From: Pandoraea sp. ASV26
GTDB taxonomy: Bacteria > Pseudomonadota > Gammaproteobacteria > Burkholderiales > Burkholderiaceae
Direction: 5' to 3'
Length of the DNA stretch: 42,431 bases
Assembly (NCBI RefSeq): GCF_016428915.1
Contig: NZ_JAELTP010000044.1
Span: forward strand, 1 to 42,431
Below, one piece after another: positions 26,374 to 34,912 of this stretch. A program made the translations under genes and the position numbers. Each line of letters begins with the position of its first letter. The first letter of the stretch is position 1. The notes below the pieces were generated by a model. It did no database searches and had not been told where the DNA came from. It saw only the letters and a program-made list of their open reading frames with translations.

Positions 26374-27354
26374 ATGGCAACACAACTTCAACCCGTGCCC
26401 GGTGATAGCACGGTTTGGCAAGGGCGCACGGATACGGGCGAGCGTGGCGATACCCGCCGCCTCTTCAACGTCGTGCGCGAAATCCATCCGCACAACGACA
26501 CCGCCCCCGGGGGGATGCCGGTGCTTCTCGGCTTTGCCTGCGACGCCGGCGTCAAGCGCAATCAAGGACGTATCGGTGCCGCCGAAGGGCCCCAGGCCAT
26601 CCGTCGCGCACTGGCGAACCTCCCTGCGCACGACATCGCCTGTCTGTTCGACGCAGGCGATGTCACCTGCGACGGCGACAACCTCGAGGCGGCGCAGCAG
26701 ACGCTGGCCAACGCGGTACGGCGTCAACTCGACGCTGGCGCACACCCCGTGGTACTCGGCGGCGGACACGAAATCGCATGGGGCACATGGCAAGGACTTC
26801 GCGCGCATCTCGACGCCCAAGGCGACCGCTCCCGCGTGCTGATCCTCAATCTCGACGCACACTTCGATCTGCGCACGGCACGTCCGGGCACCTCTGGCAC
26901 GCCGTTCGATCAGATCGCGCAAGCCTGCGAATCGGCCGGACTTCCTTTCGACTATGCCTGCCTTGGCGTGAGCCGGTTGAGCAATACGGCCTCGCTGTTT
27001 GCACGCGCTCGTGAGTTGAAGGCCACCTACGTTGAAGACACCGATATGCAAGAGCGGCATCTGGACGCCCGCCTCGCACAGATCGATGCGCTGATCGCCG
27101 ACGTCTCACACGTCTATCTGACCATCGATCTCGACGTGCTGCCCGCACCGGTCATGCCCGGCGTCTCAGCCCCCGCCGCCTACGGCGTGCCAATGTCCGT
27201 CATCGAAGCCATCGTCACGCACGTGCGCCGCTCAGGCAAACTCCGTGTCGCCGATCTCGCGGAATATAACCCTCGTTTCGACGCTCAAGGGGCAGGCGCA
27301 CGCGTCGCCGCTCGGCTCGCTTATCGTCTGTTCGGTCCGTTCGGTCTGTTCTGA
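26374..27354 (+). CDS. hutG: Formimidoylglutamase (ureohydrolase family)
   Basis: A 326-residue arginase-family enzyme that hydrolyses N-formimidoyl-L-glutamate to glutamate and formamide, the last step here. The two-Mn centre residues are seen in [19 protein letters not shown] and [15 protein letters not shown]. The family is PF00491-like rather than the N-formylglutamate amidohydrolase type, so with hutF absent from the cluster the four-enzyme route is inferred. ATG 26374 has AGGAGA seven bases upstream. It ends the hut operon, 28 bases after hutI. C-terminal residues are hydrophobic ([12 protein letters not shown]). Function is confident; the pathway version is inference. Confidence 0.93.
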   Translation: MATQLQPVPGDSTVWQGRTDTGERGDTRRLFNVVREIHPHNDTAPGGMPVLLGFACDAGVKRNQGRIGAAEGPQAIRRALANLPAHDIACLFDAGDVTCDGDNLEAAQQTLANAVRRQLDAGAHPVVLGGGHEIAWGTWQGLRAHLDAQGDRSRVLILNLDAHFDLRTARPGTSGTPFDQIAQACESAGLPFDYACLGVSRLSNTASLFARARELKATYVEDTDMQERHLDARLAQIDALIADVSHVYLTIDLDVLPAPVMPGVSAPAAYGVPMSVIEAIVTHVRRSGKLRVADLAEYNPRFDAQGAGARVAARLAYRLFGPFGLF

Positions 27355-27427
27355 CGACCGCCTTGCCCCCCCCGGGACGCCGCCGCGCGTCTCGGTTCTT
27401 TCTCCCGATCCCATCCGCTTCCATCCG

Positions 27428-27499
27428 CTTCAATCGCTTCAATCGCTTCAATCGCTTCAATCGCTTCAATCGCTTCAATCGCTTCAATCGCTTCAATCG
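27428..27499. repeat. Nine-base minisatellite, eight exact copies of CTTCAATCG
   Basis: Eight perfect tandem copies of CTTCAATCG run from 27428 to 27499, preceded by decayed versions (CATCCGCTTC). The array lies in the noncoding 519-base gap after hutG (27355-27873). In-frame translations on either strand would give low-complexity Leu-Gln-Ser, Arg-Phe-Asn or Leu-Lys-Arg repeats, which I do not believe are made. Confidence 0.9.
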
Positions 27500-27528
27500 C
27501 CCCACCCGCTTCACCCTCCCGCAGTCAG

Positions 27529-27597
27529 ACGGACCGGGGCACCTTTCCGCCTCTCAGACATAAACCCAACTCGCTGCAGAAAGGCGCCCCGGTCCGT
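27529..27597. repeat. 19-bp inverted repeat with a 31-base loop
   Basis: 27529-27547 and 27579-27597 are complementary over 19 positions with one mismatch. The stem has a GGACCGGGGC core. Loop 27548-27578 is unstructured by eye. There is no T-run after it. It could be the hutG terminator, a small structured RNA, or a dispersed repeat family; the sequence alone does not decide. Confidence 0.65.
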
Positions 27598-27721
27598 CCC
27601 TCTCCACTCCCCCGTACCCCCCACCGAAACCCTCACCCCTTCGTTTCGCCTGCCTACATTTCATCCGTCGAGACGAACGCCGCTTTTTTCACCCTCCTCA
27701 CTCCACCGAAATTCCCACGCT

Positions 27722-27738
27722 CTAATACCAAGTATTAG
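27722..27738. promoter_or_regulatory. AT-rich palindrome upstream of a LysR gene
   Basis: CTAATAC and GTATTAG flank a 3-base centre and are followed by TTTTTCTTAATTTGG. It is 135 bases before the LysR start, in an AT-rich island unlike the surrounding DNA. It could be an operator for that regulator or a weak terminator. Between the minisatellite/inverted repeat and this element I see no gene. Confidence 0.4.
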
Positions 27739-27873
27739 TTTTTCTTAATTTGGTTTTGTTTTTACCCCTCCCATCCCTACAATCGCCAGAAATTCTTATA
27801 CCAACTCATCGCGGCACTTCAGGCAGGCCACGCCCGCCGCCCGATATTCGCCGCCCACACCGGAGACACGACG

Positions 27874-28836
27874 ATGAAGAAGCGCGCAGACCTCGACGTC
27901 AGATCGTTGCGGATCTTCGAAGCCGTCACCTCCGCCGGTAGCCTCTCAGGTGCCGCCAACACGCTCGGCATCACACAGTCCGCCATCTCCCAAGCCATCG
28001 CCCAGATCGAACAAACGGTCGGCACTCGTGTACTGGATCGCTCCCGCCGCCCGCTCAAACTCACGCCCGCCGGTCTCGCACTCTCTCGCCACGCACGTCA
28101 GATCGTCGACGATATGGATCGGCTCATCGCACAGGTTCAGGACGCCGATGTCGCCAGCCGCGCCGCCGTTCGCGTCGGCATGATCGATTCGTTCGCCGCA
28201 ACCGTCGGGCCCTCCATCGTGCGCCAGATGTCAGGCAGCACCAGCGAACTTCTGCTCTGGTCAGGCCTCGCCAACGGCCACGCACAAGCTCTGCTCGCCC
28301 GTCATCTCGATCTGATCGTGACGAGCGATCCAATGCACGACATGGAACGCCTCGTCCGCCGCCCAATCTTCACCGAGCCGTTCATCGTCGTCGTGCCCAA
28401 GGCGCGCGAAGCCGATCTCGCTCAGGCCGATCTGAGCGAACTGATCCGCACGATGCCCCTGATTCGATTCTCCGGCCGCTCCCACTTCGGCGCAGTCATT
28501 GAACGCCACCTGCGACGCACCGGTCATTCGCCACGCATGCACCTCGAAATCGATACCTCGGACATCGTGATGTCCATGGTCGCCGCCGATCTCGGCTTCA
28601 CGATCGCCACACCGCTGTGCCTGCTGCAAGGACGTGCATCGCTCGCCGAACTCGCCGCACTGCCGCTGCCGGGCCCCGCGCTGTCCCGCACGATCTATCA
28701 GGTGTCTCGCGAAGGCGAGGTGTCGGAGATGGCCTCGCAATGTTTTCTCGCCGGTCGTCTGGCGCTCGCGCAAGAAGCCTTTCCGGAACTGCGCCGCATC
28801 ATGCCGTGGCTCGGGGAACGCCTGGCGCTCTGCTAA
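27874..28836 (+). CDS. LysR-family transcriptional regulator
   Basis: A 320-residue LysR regulator. The HTH is clear: VTSAGSLSGAANTLGITQSA then ISQAIAQIEQTVGTRVLDRS (about residues 18-57), and the effector domain starts near residue 97 (VRVGMIDSFAATVGPSIVRQ). ATG 27874 has GGAGA seven bases upstream. It reads in the same direction as the binding-protein/permease/ATPase/oxidase group 110 bases downstream, which it probably controls. The inducer cannot be read. An AT-rich palindrome upstream may be its site. Confidence 0.88.
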   Translation: MKKRADLDVRSLRIFEAVTSAGSLSGAANTLGITQSAISQAIAQIEQTVGTRVLDRSRRPLKLTPAGLALSRHARQIVDDMDRLIAQVQDADVASRAAVRVGMIDSFAATVGPSIVRQMSGSTSELLLWSGLANGHAQALLARHLDLIVTSDPMHDMERLVRRPIFTEPFIVVVPKAREADLAQADLSELIRTMPLIRFSGRSHFGAVIERHLRRTGHSPRMHLEIDTSDIVMSMVAADLGFTIATPLCLLQGRASLAELAALPLPGPALSRTIYQVSREGEVSEMASQCFLAGRLALAQEAFPELRRIMPWLGERLALC

Positions 28837-28946
28837 GACCTGCCAACGAACACTAGCCACCGCCCCGGGCGCCGGGCCAGATGAATCTCACCTGAAGCGC
28901 GCCCATCGTTCAACGCGAATAACACAAAACCTAAATGGAGACACGC

Positions 28947-29951
28947 ATGAACCCTTCTCGACGCAAATTCCTTCACACCAGCGCGACCCTTTCCGCCGCA
29001 GCCGCTGCCGGGGGCCTCGCCCTGCCGGGCATCGCCCGCGCAGCCGATGCCACCACCGTTCAGTACGGCGGCTCGGCCTGGCTGGGCCACTACCCGGCCT
29101 ACCTCGCCATGAAGTCGGGGGCGTTCGCAAGCGTCGGCATCGATCAGCAGTGGCAGTCGTTCGGCACCTCCTCCGCGCGCATGAGCGCTGTACTGTCGGG
29201 CGGTATCGACATCGCCTGCACAGGCATCGTGTCGGCGCTCGCCCTGATGGCTCGCGGCTCCAAGCACTTCTCGATCGTGGCGGTGCCGGAGAGCTTCGGG
29301 CGCGTCGAGGGCCTGTTCGTTCGTGACGGCGTGAATTCGCTGCAAGATCTGAAGGGCAAGAAGCTGGGCGTGACGTTCGCCTCGAGCGCGCACCTGCTCG
29401 TGCTGGACCTGCTGGGCAGCGCCGGTCTGTCGAACGATGTAACGGTGCTCAATGTGCCCGCGCCGGAACTGCCGGGCGCGATCCAGTCGGGGCAGATCGA
29501 CGCCGCCGCCGCATGGACGCCGCAGTTCAACCGCATCCGCGCAATGTCGGGCATGAAGCTGCTGGCCGACGACACGCAGTTCTCGCTCTACAAGAAGTAC
29601 AACGTCACGCCGGGCCCGGACGTGCTGATCGTGCGCAACGCCTGGGCCGAGAAGAATGCCGACGTGGTTCGCAAGTACCTCAAGGTGTATTTCGACGCCT
29701 GCCAGACACTGCGCGATAAGCCGGATGAAGCCGCACGCCCGCTGATGGCCCTCACCGGCATGTCGGCGCTCGACCAGATCGAGACGATCAGGGGCGCAGA
29801 GTGGTACTCCCTCGCCCAGCAAACGCAGTTGCTCAAGTCACCCGGCAGCTATGTGGACGGCCTCCAGCGTCTGGCCGAAATGCTCGTCACGTACAAGCAG
29901 ATCGACAAGGCGCCGACGGTGCGCCAGTGGATCAACACGTCGTATCTGTAA
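28947..29951 (+). CDS. Tat-exported ABC substrate-binding protein, NMT1/SsuA/TauA-like
   Basis: A 334-residue periplasmic binding protein. The N-terminus MNPSRRKFLHTSATLSAAAA carries a twin-arginine SRRKFL motif with a cleavage site near ARA-AD, so folded export through Tat is likely. The mature part is of the NMT1/SsuA group (AYLAMKSGAFASVGIDQQWQ, LKGKKLGVTFASSAHLLVLD, IQSGQIDAAAAWTPQFNRI). Members bind taurine, sulfonates, nitrate, bicarbonate or pyrimidines. ATG 28947 has GGAGA five bases upstream; an in-frame ATG 12 bases earlier overlaps that site. It is followed by its permease and ATPase genes. A gene for an FAD oxidase closes the group, so an amine-type substrate is possible but unproven. 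Confidence 0.86.
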   Translation: MNPSRRKFLHTSATLSAAAAAGGLALPGIARAADATTVQYGGSAWLGHYPAYLAMKSGAFASVGIDQQWQSFGTSSARMSAVLSGGIDIACTGIVSALALMARGSKHFSIVAVPESFGRVEGLFVRDGVNSLQDLKGKKLGVTFASSAHLLVLDLLGSAGLSNDVTVLNVPAPELPGAIQSGQIDAAAAWTPQFNRIRAMSGMKLLADDTQFSLYKKYNVTPGPDVLIVRNAWAEKNADVVRKYLKVYFDACQTLRDKPDEAARPLMALTGMSALDQIETIRGAEWYSLAQQTQLLKSPGSYVDGLQRLAEMLVTYKQIDKAPTVRQWINTSYL

Positions 29952-30021
29952 GCCCCACGGCCGAATCAGTGCGCCGGCGCTCGTCTGTCGACCCGCCGGC
30001 GCACGCTCGAGGAGTCTGATT

Positions 30022-30789
30022 GTGAATCATCGTCAACCGTCCCGTGCCACGCTGCTGGGTGTGGGATTTGCGTCCGTCGCCGTGTTCCTGTTCGTGTGGG
30101 AAGCGGCCTGCCGCACCGGGATCGTCGATCCTCTGTTCCTGCCGCCGCCCTCGGCTGTGGGAGAGCGCATCGTTGCCATGCTGTCCGACGGCTCGCTGCT
30201 CGCCAACGTGCTCGCCTCCACGCGCCGCGTGATGACCGGCTTCATCGCCGCAACGGTCGTCGCCATTCCCCTCGGGATCGTGCTCGGCACGTCGAGCTAT
30301 GCCCGCGCGGCCTTCGATCCGATCCTGTCGTTCCTGCGCCCGCTGCCCTCGATGAGCTGGATTCCGCTCTCGCTCCTGTGGTTCGGCATCTCGGAAACGC
30401 AGAAGTACAGCATCGTGTTCATGGGGACGTTTGCCCCGGCACTGGTCTACGTGATCGAAGCCACGCGCAACGTCGACCCGCTGCTGATTCGCGCGGCGAA
30501 GAACCTCGGGGCGAGCAACGCGCAAGTCATGCGCGAGGTCATTTTGCCCGCGAGTCTGCCGCAGATTCTCTCCGGTATGAAGATCATCCTCGGCCTGTCG
30601 TGGACGTGCGTGATCTCCGCCGAACTCGTCGCAGCCCGTGAAGGACTGGGCTTTCTCATCATGAACGGCAAGGAGTTCTTCCAGACGGAAGTGGTCGTGC
30701 TCGGCATGGTGATGATTAGCGTCACCGTGCTAGTGACGGATATCGTATTTCGCGCCATCGAGCGCAAGGTGTTGAGGTGGCAGGCATGA
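30022..30789 (+). CDS. ABC transporter permease, SsuC/TauC-like
   Basis: A 255-residue inner-membrane permease of the nitrate/sulfonate/taurine (SsuC) class, about six helices starting with LLGVGFASVAVFLFVWEA. The coupling loop is RAAKNLGASNAQVMREVILP, followed by SLPQILSGMKIILGLSWTCV. The GTG at 30022 has GAGGAG seven bases upstream; open frame continues upstream without homology, so I reject an earlier ATG. Its stop overlaps the ATPase start (ATGA), the usual coupling. Pairs as a homodimer with the ATPase at 30786 and the binding protein at 28947. Confidence 0.88.
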   Translation: MNHRQPSRATLLGVGFASVAVFLFVWEAACRTGIVDPLFLPPPSAVGERIVAMLSDGSLLANVLASTRRVMTGFIAATVVAIPLGIVLGTSSYARAAFDPILSFLRPLPSMSWIPLSLLWFGISETQKYSIVFMGTFAPALVYVIEATRNVDPLLIRAAKNLGASNAQVMREVILPASLPQILSGMKIILGLSWTCVISAELVAAREGLGFLIMNGKEFFQTEVVVLGMVMISVTVLVTDIVFRAIERKVLRWQA

Positions 30790-31628
30790 ACGATCGCATC
30801 GATTCCCGCGCTGGCGCACAGCGCACCCCCGATTTCGCGCCCGCAAGCCCCGCCGAGACGATGATCGCCATCGACGGTGTGTCCAAGCGCTATGGCGACT
30901 TCCAGGCACTCGAGCGCGTGGACATGAACATTGCACGCGGCGAGTTTGTGGTGCTGCTCGGCGCCTCCGGTTGCGGCAAGTCGACGCTGCTCAACCTGAT
31001 TACCGGCTTCGACGCGCCAACGACCGGGCAAATCCGCGTGAACGGCCGCGAGGTGACGGGCATCGATCCGCACTGCGGCATGGTCTTCCAGCAATACGCG
31101 CTGTTCCCCTGGCTGAACGTGCTCGATAACGTAGCCTTCGGCCTGAAGATGAAGGGTATCGACAAGGCCACTCGCTACGCCACGGCGCGACGCTATATCG
31201 AGATGGTGGGCCTCAAGGGCTTCGAGGACCGCTATCCGAAGGCGCTCTCGGGCGGCATGCGCCAACGCGTGTCGATTGCCCGTGTGCTCGCCAACGACCC
31301 GGACGTGATTCTGCTCGATGAGCCGTTTGCCGCGCTCGACGCCATGACGCGTCAGGTGTTGCAGGAGGAACTGCTCCAGATCTATCAGAAGAGCGGCAAG
31401 ACGATCGTCTTCATTACGCACTCGATCGATGAGGCGCTGATGCTCTCGACGCGCATGGTCATCATGAGTGCACGCCCGGGCCGCGTGGCCTGCGACATGC
31501 CGAACGATCTGCCGATGCCGCGCGATGCGCAGGTCCAGCTCTCGCCGCGCTACAACGAACTCAAGTCGCAAATCTGGAACACCGTACAGACCGAAGTCAT
31601 GCGCAGTCTGGAAAGCCAGGCGGCGTAA
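30786..31628 (+). CDS. ABC transporter ATP-binding protein, SsuB/TauB-like
   Basis: A 280-residue ATPase of the sulfonate/taurine/nitrate group. Motifs are complete: Walker A GASGCGKST (59-67), Q-loop FQQYALFPWL, signature LSGGMRQR (154-161), Walker B VILLDEPFAALD with D178/E179, and His212 in THSIDEA. The N-terminus has a Ser/Ala/Pro-rich head of about 25 residues before the ATPase core. ATG 30786 overlaps the permease stop by ATGA. The FAD oxidase gene follows 32 bases later. Confidence 0.9.
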   Translation: MNDRIDSRAGAQRTPDFAPASPAETMIAIDGVSKRYGDFQALERVDMNIARGEFVVLLGASGCGKSTLLNLITGFDAPTTGQIRVNGREVTGIDPHCGMVFQQYALFPWLNVLDNVAFGLKMKGIDKATRYATARRYIEMVGLKGFEDRYPKALSGGMRQRVSIARVLANDPDVILLDEPFAALDAMTRQVLQEELLQIYQKSGKTIVFITHSIDEALMLSTRMVIMSARPGRVACDMPNDLPMPRDAQVQLSPRYNELKSQIWNTVQTEVMRSLESQAA

Positions 31629-31660
31629 CCCTCGGCAAGCCCCCCCGTATTTCTATCGTC

Positions 31661-32989
31661 ATGTCCAATCAAGTCACTCCCTCCCGCGCCGCGCGGGACA
31701 CGTTCCCCGCCTATCAGGCGGGGGCGGGCTGGAACGCCCTGCTGCCGTCGCGCATGCCTCACACGCGAGCGCCAGTGGCGCGCAGCTTCGACGTCATCGT
31801 GATCGGTGCGGGCTTCACCGGTCTGGCCGCCGCACGCCGTGTGGCGGAGCTTCGACCCGACGCTACGGTGCTCGTGATCGATGCCACGACGGTCGGTAAC
31901 GGTTCGGCAGGGCGCAACTCCGGCTTTCTCATCAACCTGCCACACAACACCGGCATGGGCGGGCACGGCAGTCCGGTGGAAGTCGCGCGCAAGCAGATCC
32001 GGCTCTACGACATCGGCCTCAAATGGCTGCACGAACTCGTGACGACGCACGGCATCGACTGTGGCTGGAACCGCGTCGGCAAGTACCACGCGGCAGCTAC
32101 GCCCGATGGTGAGCAACGTTTGCGCGACACGCTCGAGCAATACCGTGCATGGGGCGTGACCTACCGCGAACTGTCGCGCGACGCGCTGCGAAGCGAGATC
32201 GGCACCGACTATTACGGCTACGGCTATCACTCGGACAACAATGTCTTTGTGCAGCCCGCGGCGCTCGTGCGCGGGCTGGCCGACAGCCTGCCTGCCAATG
32301 TCCGACTGTGGGAGAACGAACCCGTCGTATCGCTCGACGGCACCGGCCCGTTCACGGTAACGACCGCGACGGCACAACTGCGCGCCGCACAGGTGATCGT
32401 CGCGAACAACGGCTTCGCTCGCAAGCTGGGACTGGCGCGCGATCGCGTGTTCACGATCTACACCTATGCGGCAATGACCCCGGCACTGTGCGCAGACGAA
32501 CTGGCCAAGCTGGGCCCCGCGCCCGAGTGGGGCGTAATTCCGGCGAACCGGCTCGGCACGACGCTGCGCAAGACCCTCGGTGGCCGATTCGTGGTGCGTA
32601 GCGCCTATTCGTACGAGAAGGAGCGCCCGCTGAGCGAGATCAATGCCATGCTCATCGACGCCTATCGCCGCCGCTATCCTCAGATGACTTCGCACAAGTT
32701 CGAGCATGTCTGGGGGGGCGTAACGGCCCTCACCCGCAACGGCGCGCTGTATTTCGGTGAGGTGCGCAAGAACCTGTTCGCGTCACTCGGCTGCAACGGC
32801 GCGGGCGTGCTAAAGGGCAGCATGTTCGGCAAGCTGCTCGGCGAGATGGCCTGTGGTCAGTCATCGCCGGAACTGTCCGACGCGCTCGGCTTTGAACGGC
32901 CGACGTGGCTGCCGCCCGAACCGATCCGGCGTGTCGCGATCGTCTCCGCGATTCAGTACCAGAAGCACCGGGCCGGTCTCGAGCGATAG
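31661..32989 (+). CDS. FAD-dependent oxidoreductase, DAO family
   Basis: A 442-residue flavoprotein of the D-amino-acid oxidase/glycine-oxidase-like superfamily. The FAD Rossmann motif is VIVIGAGFTG (GxGxxG at 49-54), with the adenine-binding EL/VLVID stretch and the flavin-contact VGNGSAGRNSGFL after it, a common pattern in amine and amino-acid oxidases of the PuuB/DadA kind. The C-terminal half carries WGGVTALTRNGALYFGEVRK, GCNGAGVLKGSMFGKLLGEM. It probably oxidises the compound brought in by the adjoining transporter, releasing an aldehyde or keto acid. The substrate is not determinable. It is the last gene of a cotranscribed set, 32 bases after the ATPase gene. Confidence 0.82.
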   Translation: MSNQVTPSRAARDTFPAYQAGAGWNALLPSRMPHTRAPVARSFDVIVIGAGFTGLAAARRVAELRPDATVLVIDATTVGNGSAGRNSGFLINLPHNTGMGGHGSPVEVARKQIRLYDIGLKWLHELVTTHGIDCGWNRVGKYHAAATPDGEQRLRDTLEQYRAWGVTYRELSRDALRSEIGTDYYGYGYHSDNNVFVQPAALVRGLADSLPANVRLWENEPVVSLDGTGPFTVTTATAQLRAAQVIVANNGFARKLGLARDRVFTIYTYAAMTPALCADELAKLGPAPEWGVIPANRLGTTLRKTLGGRFVVRSAYSYEKERPLSEINAMLIDAYRRRYPQMTSHKFEHVWGGVTALTRNGALYFGEVRKNLFASLGCNGAGVLKGSMFGKLLGEMACGQSSPELSDALGFERPTWLPPEPIRRVAIVSAIQYQKHRAGLER

Positions 32990-33071
32990 GGGTACCGTGT
33001 TCGGTCGCATCCGTCAGATGCCATATCGGACATTGGCAAAGCGGCGCTCGAAGATCAGGCCGCCGACGACG

Positions 33072-33115
33072 AAAAAAAGGCGGGGCGACATCTCAAGGAA
33101 ATGTCGCCCCGCCTC
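33072..33115 (-). terminator. Rho-independent terminator of the DUF4148 gene
   Basis: On the minus strand a 14-bp perfect stem (33102-33115 with 33079-33092) and 9-base loop are followed by a long U-run (A-run at 33073-33079 on the plus strand). It lies 66 bases past the minus-strand stop at 33181. The rest of the 32990-33180 gap shows nothing else; the hairpin may also help end the plus-strand FAD oxidase transcript. Confidence 0.85.
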
Positions 33116-33180
33116 TCTATCCGGACGGGACTTGCACTGCCGGGCCGCCATGTTGGTGGACAGCCCAGCCCGGCGCGCAA

Positions 33181-33414
33181 TCAAGCGCCCTTGTACAGCG
33201 TCATGTTCAGGTGATCGATCTGGCCGGACTTCTCGGCGCTCACAAGCTGCTTCTGCACTTGCGACACCGAGAGCGACGGGCCGGATTGCGGCGTCCAGTG
33301 CGTGCTTTGCACGGCGTTGCCCGTGCTGGTGAGCACTTCATCGACGCCAGCAGCGTAAGCGGCACCGGCGGTGCTGAGGGTAGCAAGGGTAACGGCAATC
33401 ATCAGGGCTTTCAT
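33181..33414 (-). CDS. DUF4148-type small exported protein
   Basis: A 77-residue protein with a signal peptide (MKALMIAVTLATLSTAGAAY, cleavage near AYA-A) and a mature part of about 55 residues including SVSQVQKQLVSAEKSGQIDH, the hallmark of the DUF4148 family, which is common in Burkholderiaceae. Its function is unknown. ATG 33414 has GGAG seven bases upstream; a TTG two codons earlier is less likely. It has its own terminator and lies 207 bases downstream of the sensor kinase on the same strand. The 33415-33621 gap holds its promoter and an inverted repeat (GTTTGTCTG at 33536, CAGACAAAC at 33585). Confidence 0.85.
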   Translation of the reverse strand: MKALMIAVTLATLSTAGAAYAAGVDEVLTSTGNAVQSTHWTPQSGPSLSVSQVQKQLVSAEKSGQIDHLNMTLYKGA

Positions 33415-33621
33415 GGTCAAACTCCAAAGGGTATGAGGATGTAACGGACGGGGCTTTCGTCAGCAGCGGAGGCATTTGCCTCACACACCTGTCGTTGCGC
33501 CGTTGAATCCATTAGACCCCTCCGAGGTATCTGCCGTTTGTCTGCGAAGGCGCCAGGTGCAATCACAAGTCACAGGGACGTCCTCAGACAAACAGCGATA
33601 CAAAGTCGCGCCTCATCCTGC

Positions 33622-34912
33622 TCACGCCTTGAGGGATAGACGCGCCTCCAGCCCGCCGCTCTCACGATTGCGCAGCGTCAACGTGGCATCCATCGCCTGC
33701 GCGAGTTGACGGGCGATGGCGAGCCCCAGCCCAGTACCCCCGGTATTGCGGTTGCGCGACGTCTCCAGCCGTACGAAGGGCGCGAAGACCGCGTCGAGCA
33801 TGTCCTCGGGTATCCCCGGCCCGCGGTCAGTGACCACCACGTCGATACCACTCGCACGTGTGTTCACGCGCAATTGCGCTTCATTGCCGTACTTGAGTGC
33901 ATTGTCGACAAGATTGCCGACGATGCGCCGCAATGCCTGCGGACGCGTCACGATCGGGTGGCCGACCTGTCCCGTGAGGGTGACGGGCGCCCCGGCGTCG
34001 ACGTAATCGCACACCAGACTGTCGAGCAACGCATCGAGATCGACCTTGCAAGGCGCTTCCGAGGTGCCGTGCAGCGTGCGCGCATACGTCACGCCTTCCT
34101 TGACCAGCGACTCCATCTCGCGCAGATCCTGTTGCAGGCGAGTGGCGGCTGTCTGGTCGTCCATCGTGTCGACCCGCAGACGCATCCGCGTAATCGGCGT
34201 CTGCAAGTCGTGCGAAATGGCCGCGAGAATTTGCATGCGCTCCGTCATGTAGCCGCCAATGCGGTCCTGCATGGCATTGAACGCACGCGCCGCCCGGGCA
34301 ACCTCCGACGGGCCGTCTTCATTCAGACGATCGGCGCGCAGATCGGGCCCGAGCGTGTCGGCCGCGTTTGCCAGCGCGTTGAGCGGACGCGTCGCTACGC
34401 GCACTGCCAGCCAGCAGCAGCCGGCGATCATCAGCAATTGCAGCACCAGCACGGCCGGCAGCCAGCCGGAGAGCGGAAGCGTCGGTATGGGGAGGACATC
34501 GATGGTGAGCGGCGATCCATCGGTGAGCCGCACATGCACCTGAAGCCGATCGGGATGGTTCGGCACGCTATTGACCGTCAACGGATACGACACGCCAATG
34601 GAATCCTCGATCACACGGGCGACCTGCATGGCGAGCCCCGCGTCGGGTTTGCCCCCTGGCACGCCCTCGCCCAGTTCGAAGCGGTAGCTGCGCCGCGCCA
34701 GACGCGGCAGCGACTTCGCTCTCGATGTAGACGCTCATCATGTTCGTCGTCACACGATTGCGCTCGGTCATCGTGAGCCAGAACGACAGCGCCTGAGCAA
34801 GCGCCAGCCCAACGAACAGAATGAGGGCGAGCCGCGCGAAGAGCGAGTGCGGCCAGTGCCAGCGAGGCTGGCGCAGGCGAAGCACCGGGGAAGGCGTCGT
34901 TGACAGTGTCAT
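33622..34912 (-). pseudogene. Sensor histidine kinase, split by a frameshift (EnvZ-type)
   Basis: A membrane sensor kinase in two frames. The N-terminal part, from ATG 34912, reads RLALILFVGLALAQALSFWL then RVTTNMMSVYIESEVA and breaks near 34706-34720. From there the other frame continues as LPRLARRSYRFELGEGVPGG through a periplasmic sensor region, second helix, HAMP, the HisKA box ISHDLQTPITRMRLR (phosphorylated His) and an ATPase domain with GNLVDNALKYG, DRGPGIPED and GGTGLGLAIARQLAQ to the stop at 33622. A one-base insertion or a loss of two (or eight) bases restores one frame; 34712-34719 has GCGAAGTC, which if once duplicated would fit an 8-base deletion. The start overlaps the response-regulator stop by ATGA. 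It could be a true mutation, programmed frameshifting or a sequencing error. Confidence 0.72.

Noticed and set aside
27428-27499. CRISPR-like array
   Set aside because: Units of nine bases are contiguous with no spacers, so this is a minisatellite.
27245-27748. Coding reading of the minisatellite region (repeats of Leu-Gln-Ser, Arg-Phe-Asn or Leu-Lys-Arg)
   Set aside because: Pure low-complexity by-product of the repeat, no start signal, overlaps hutG end.
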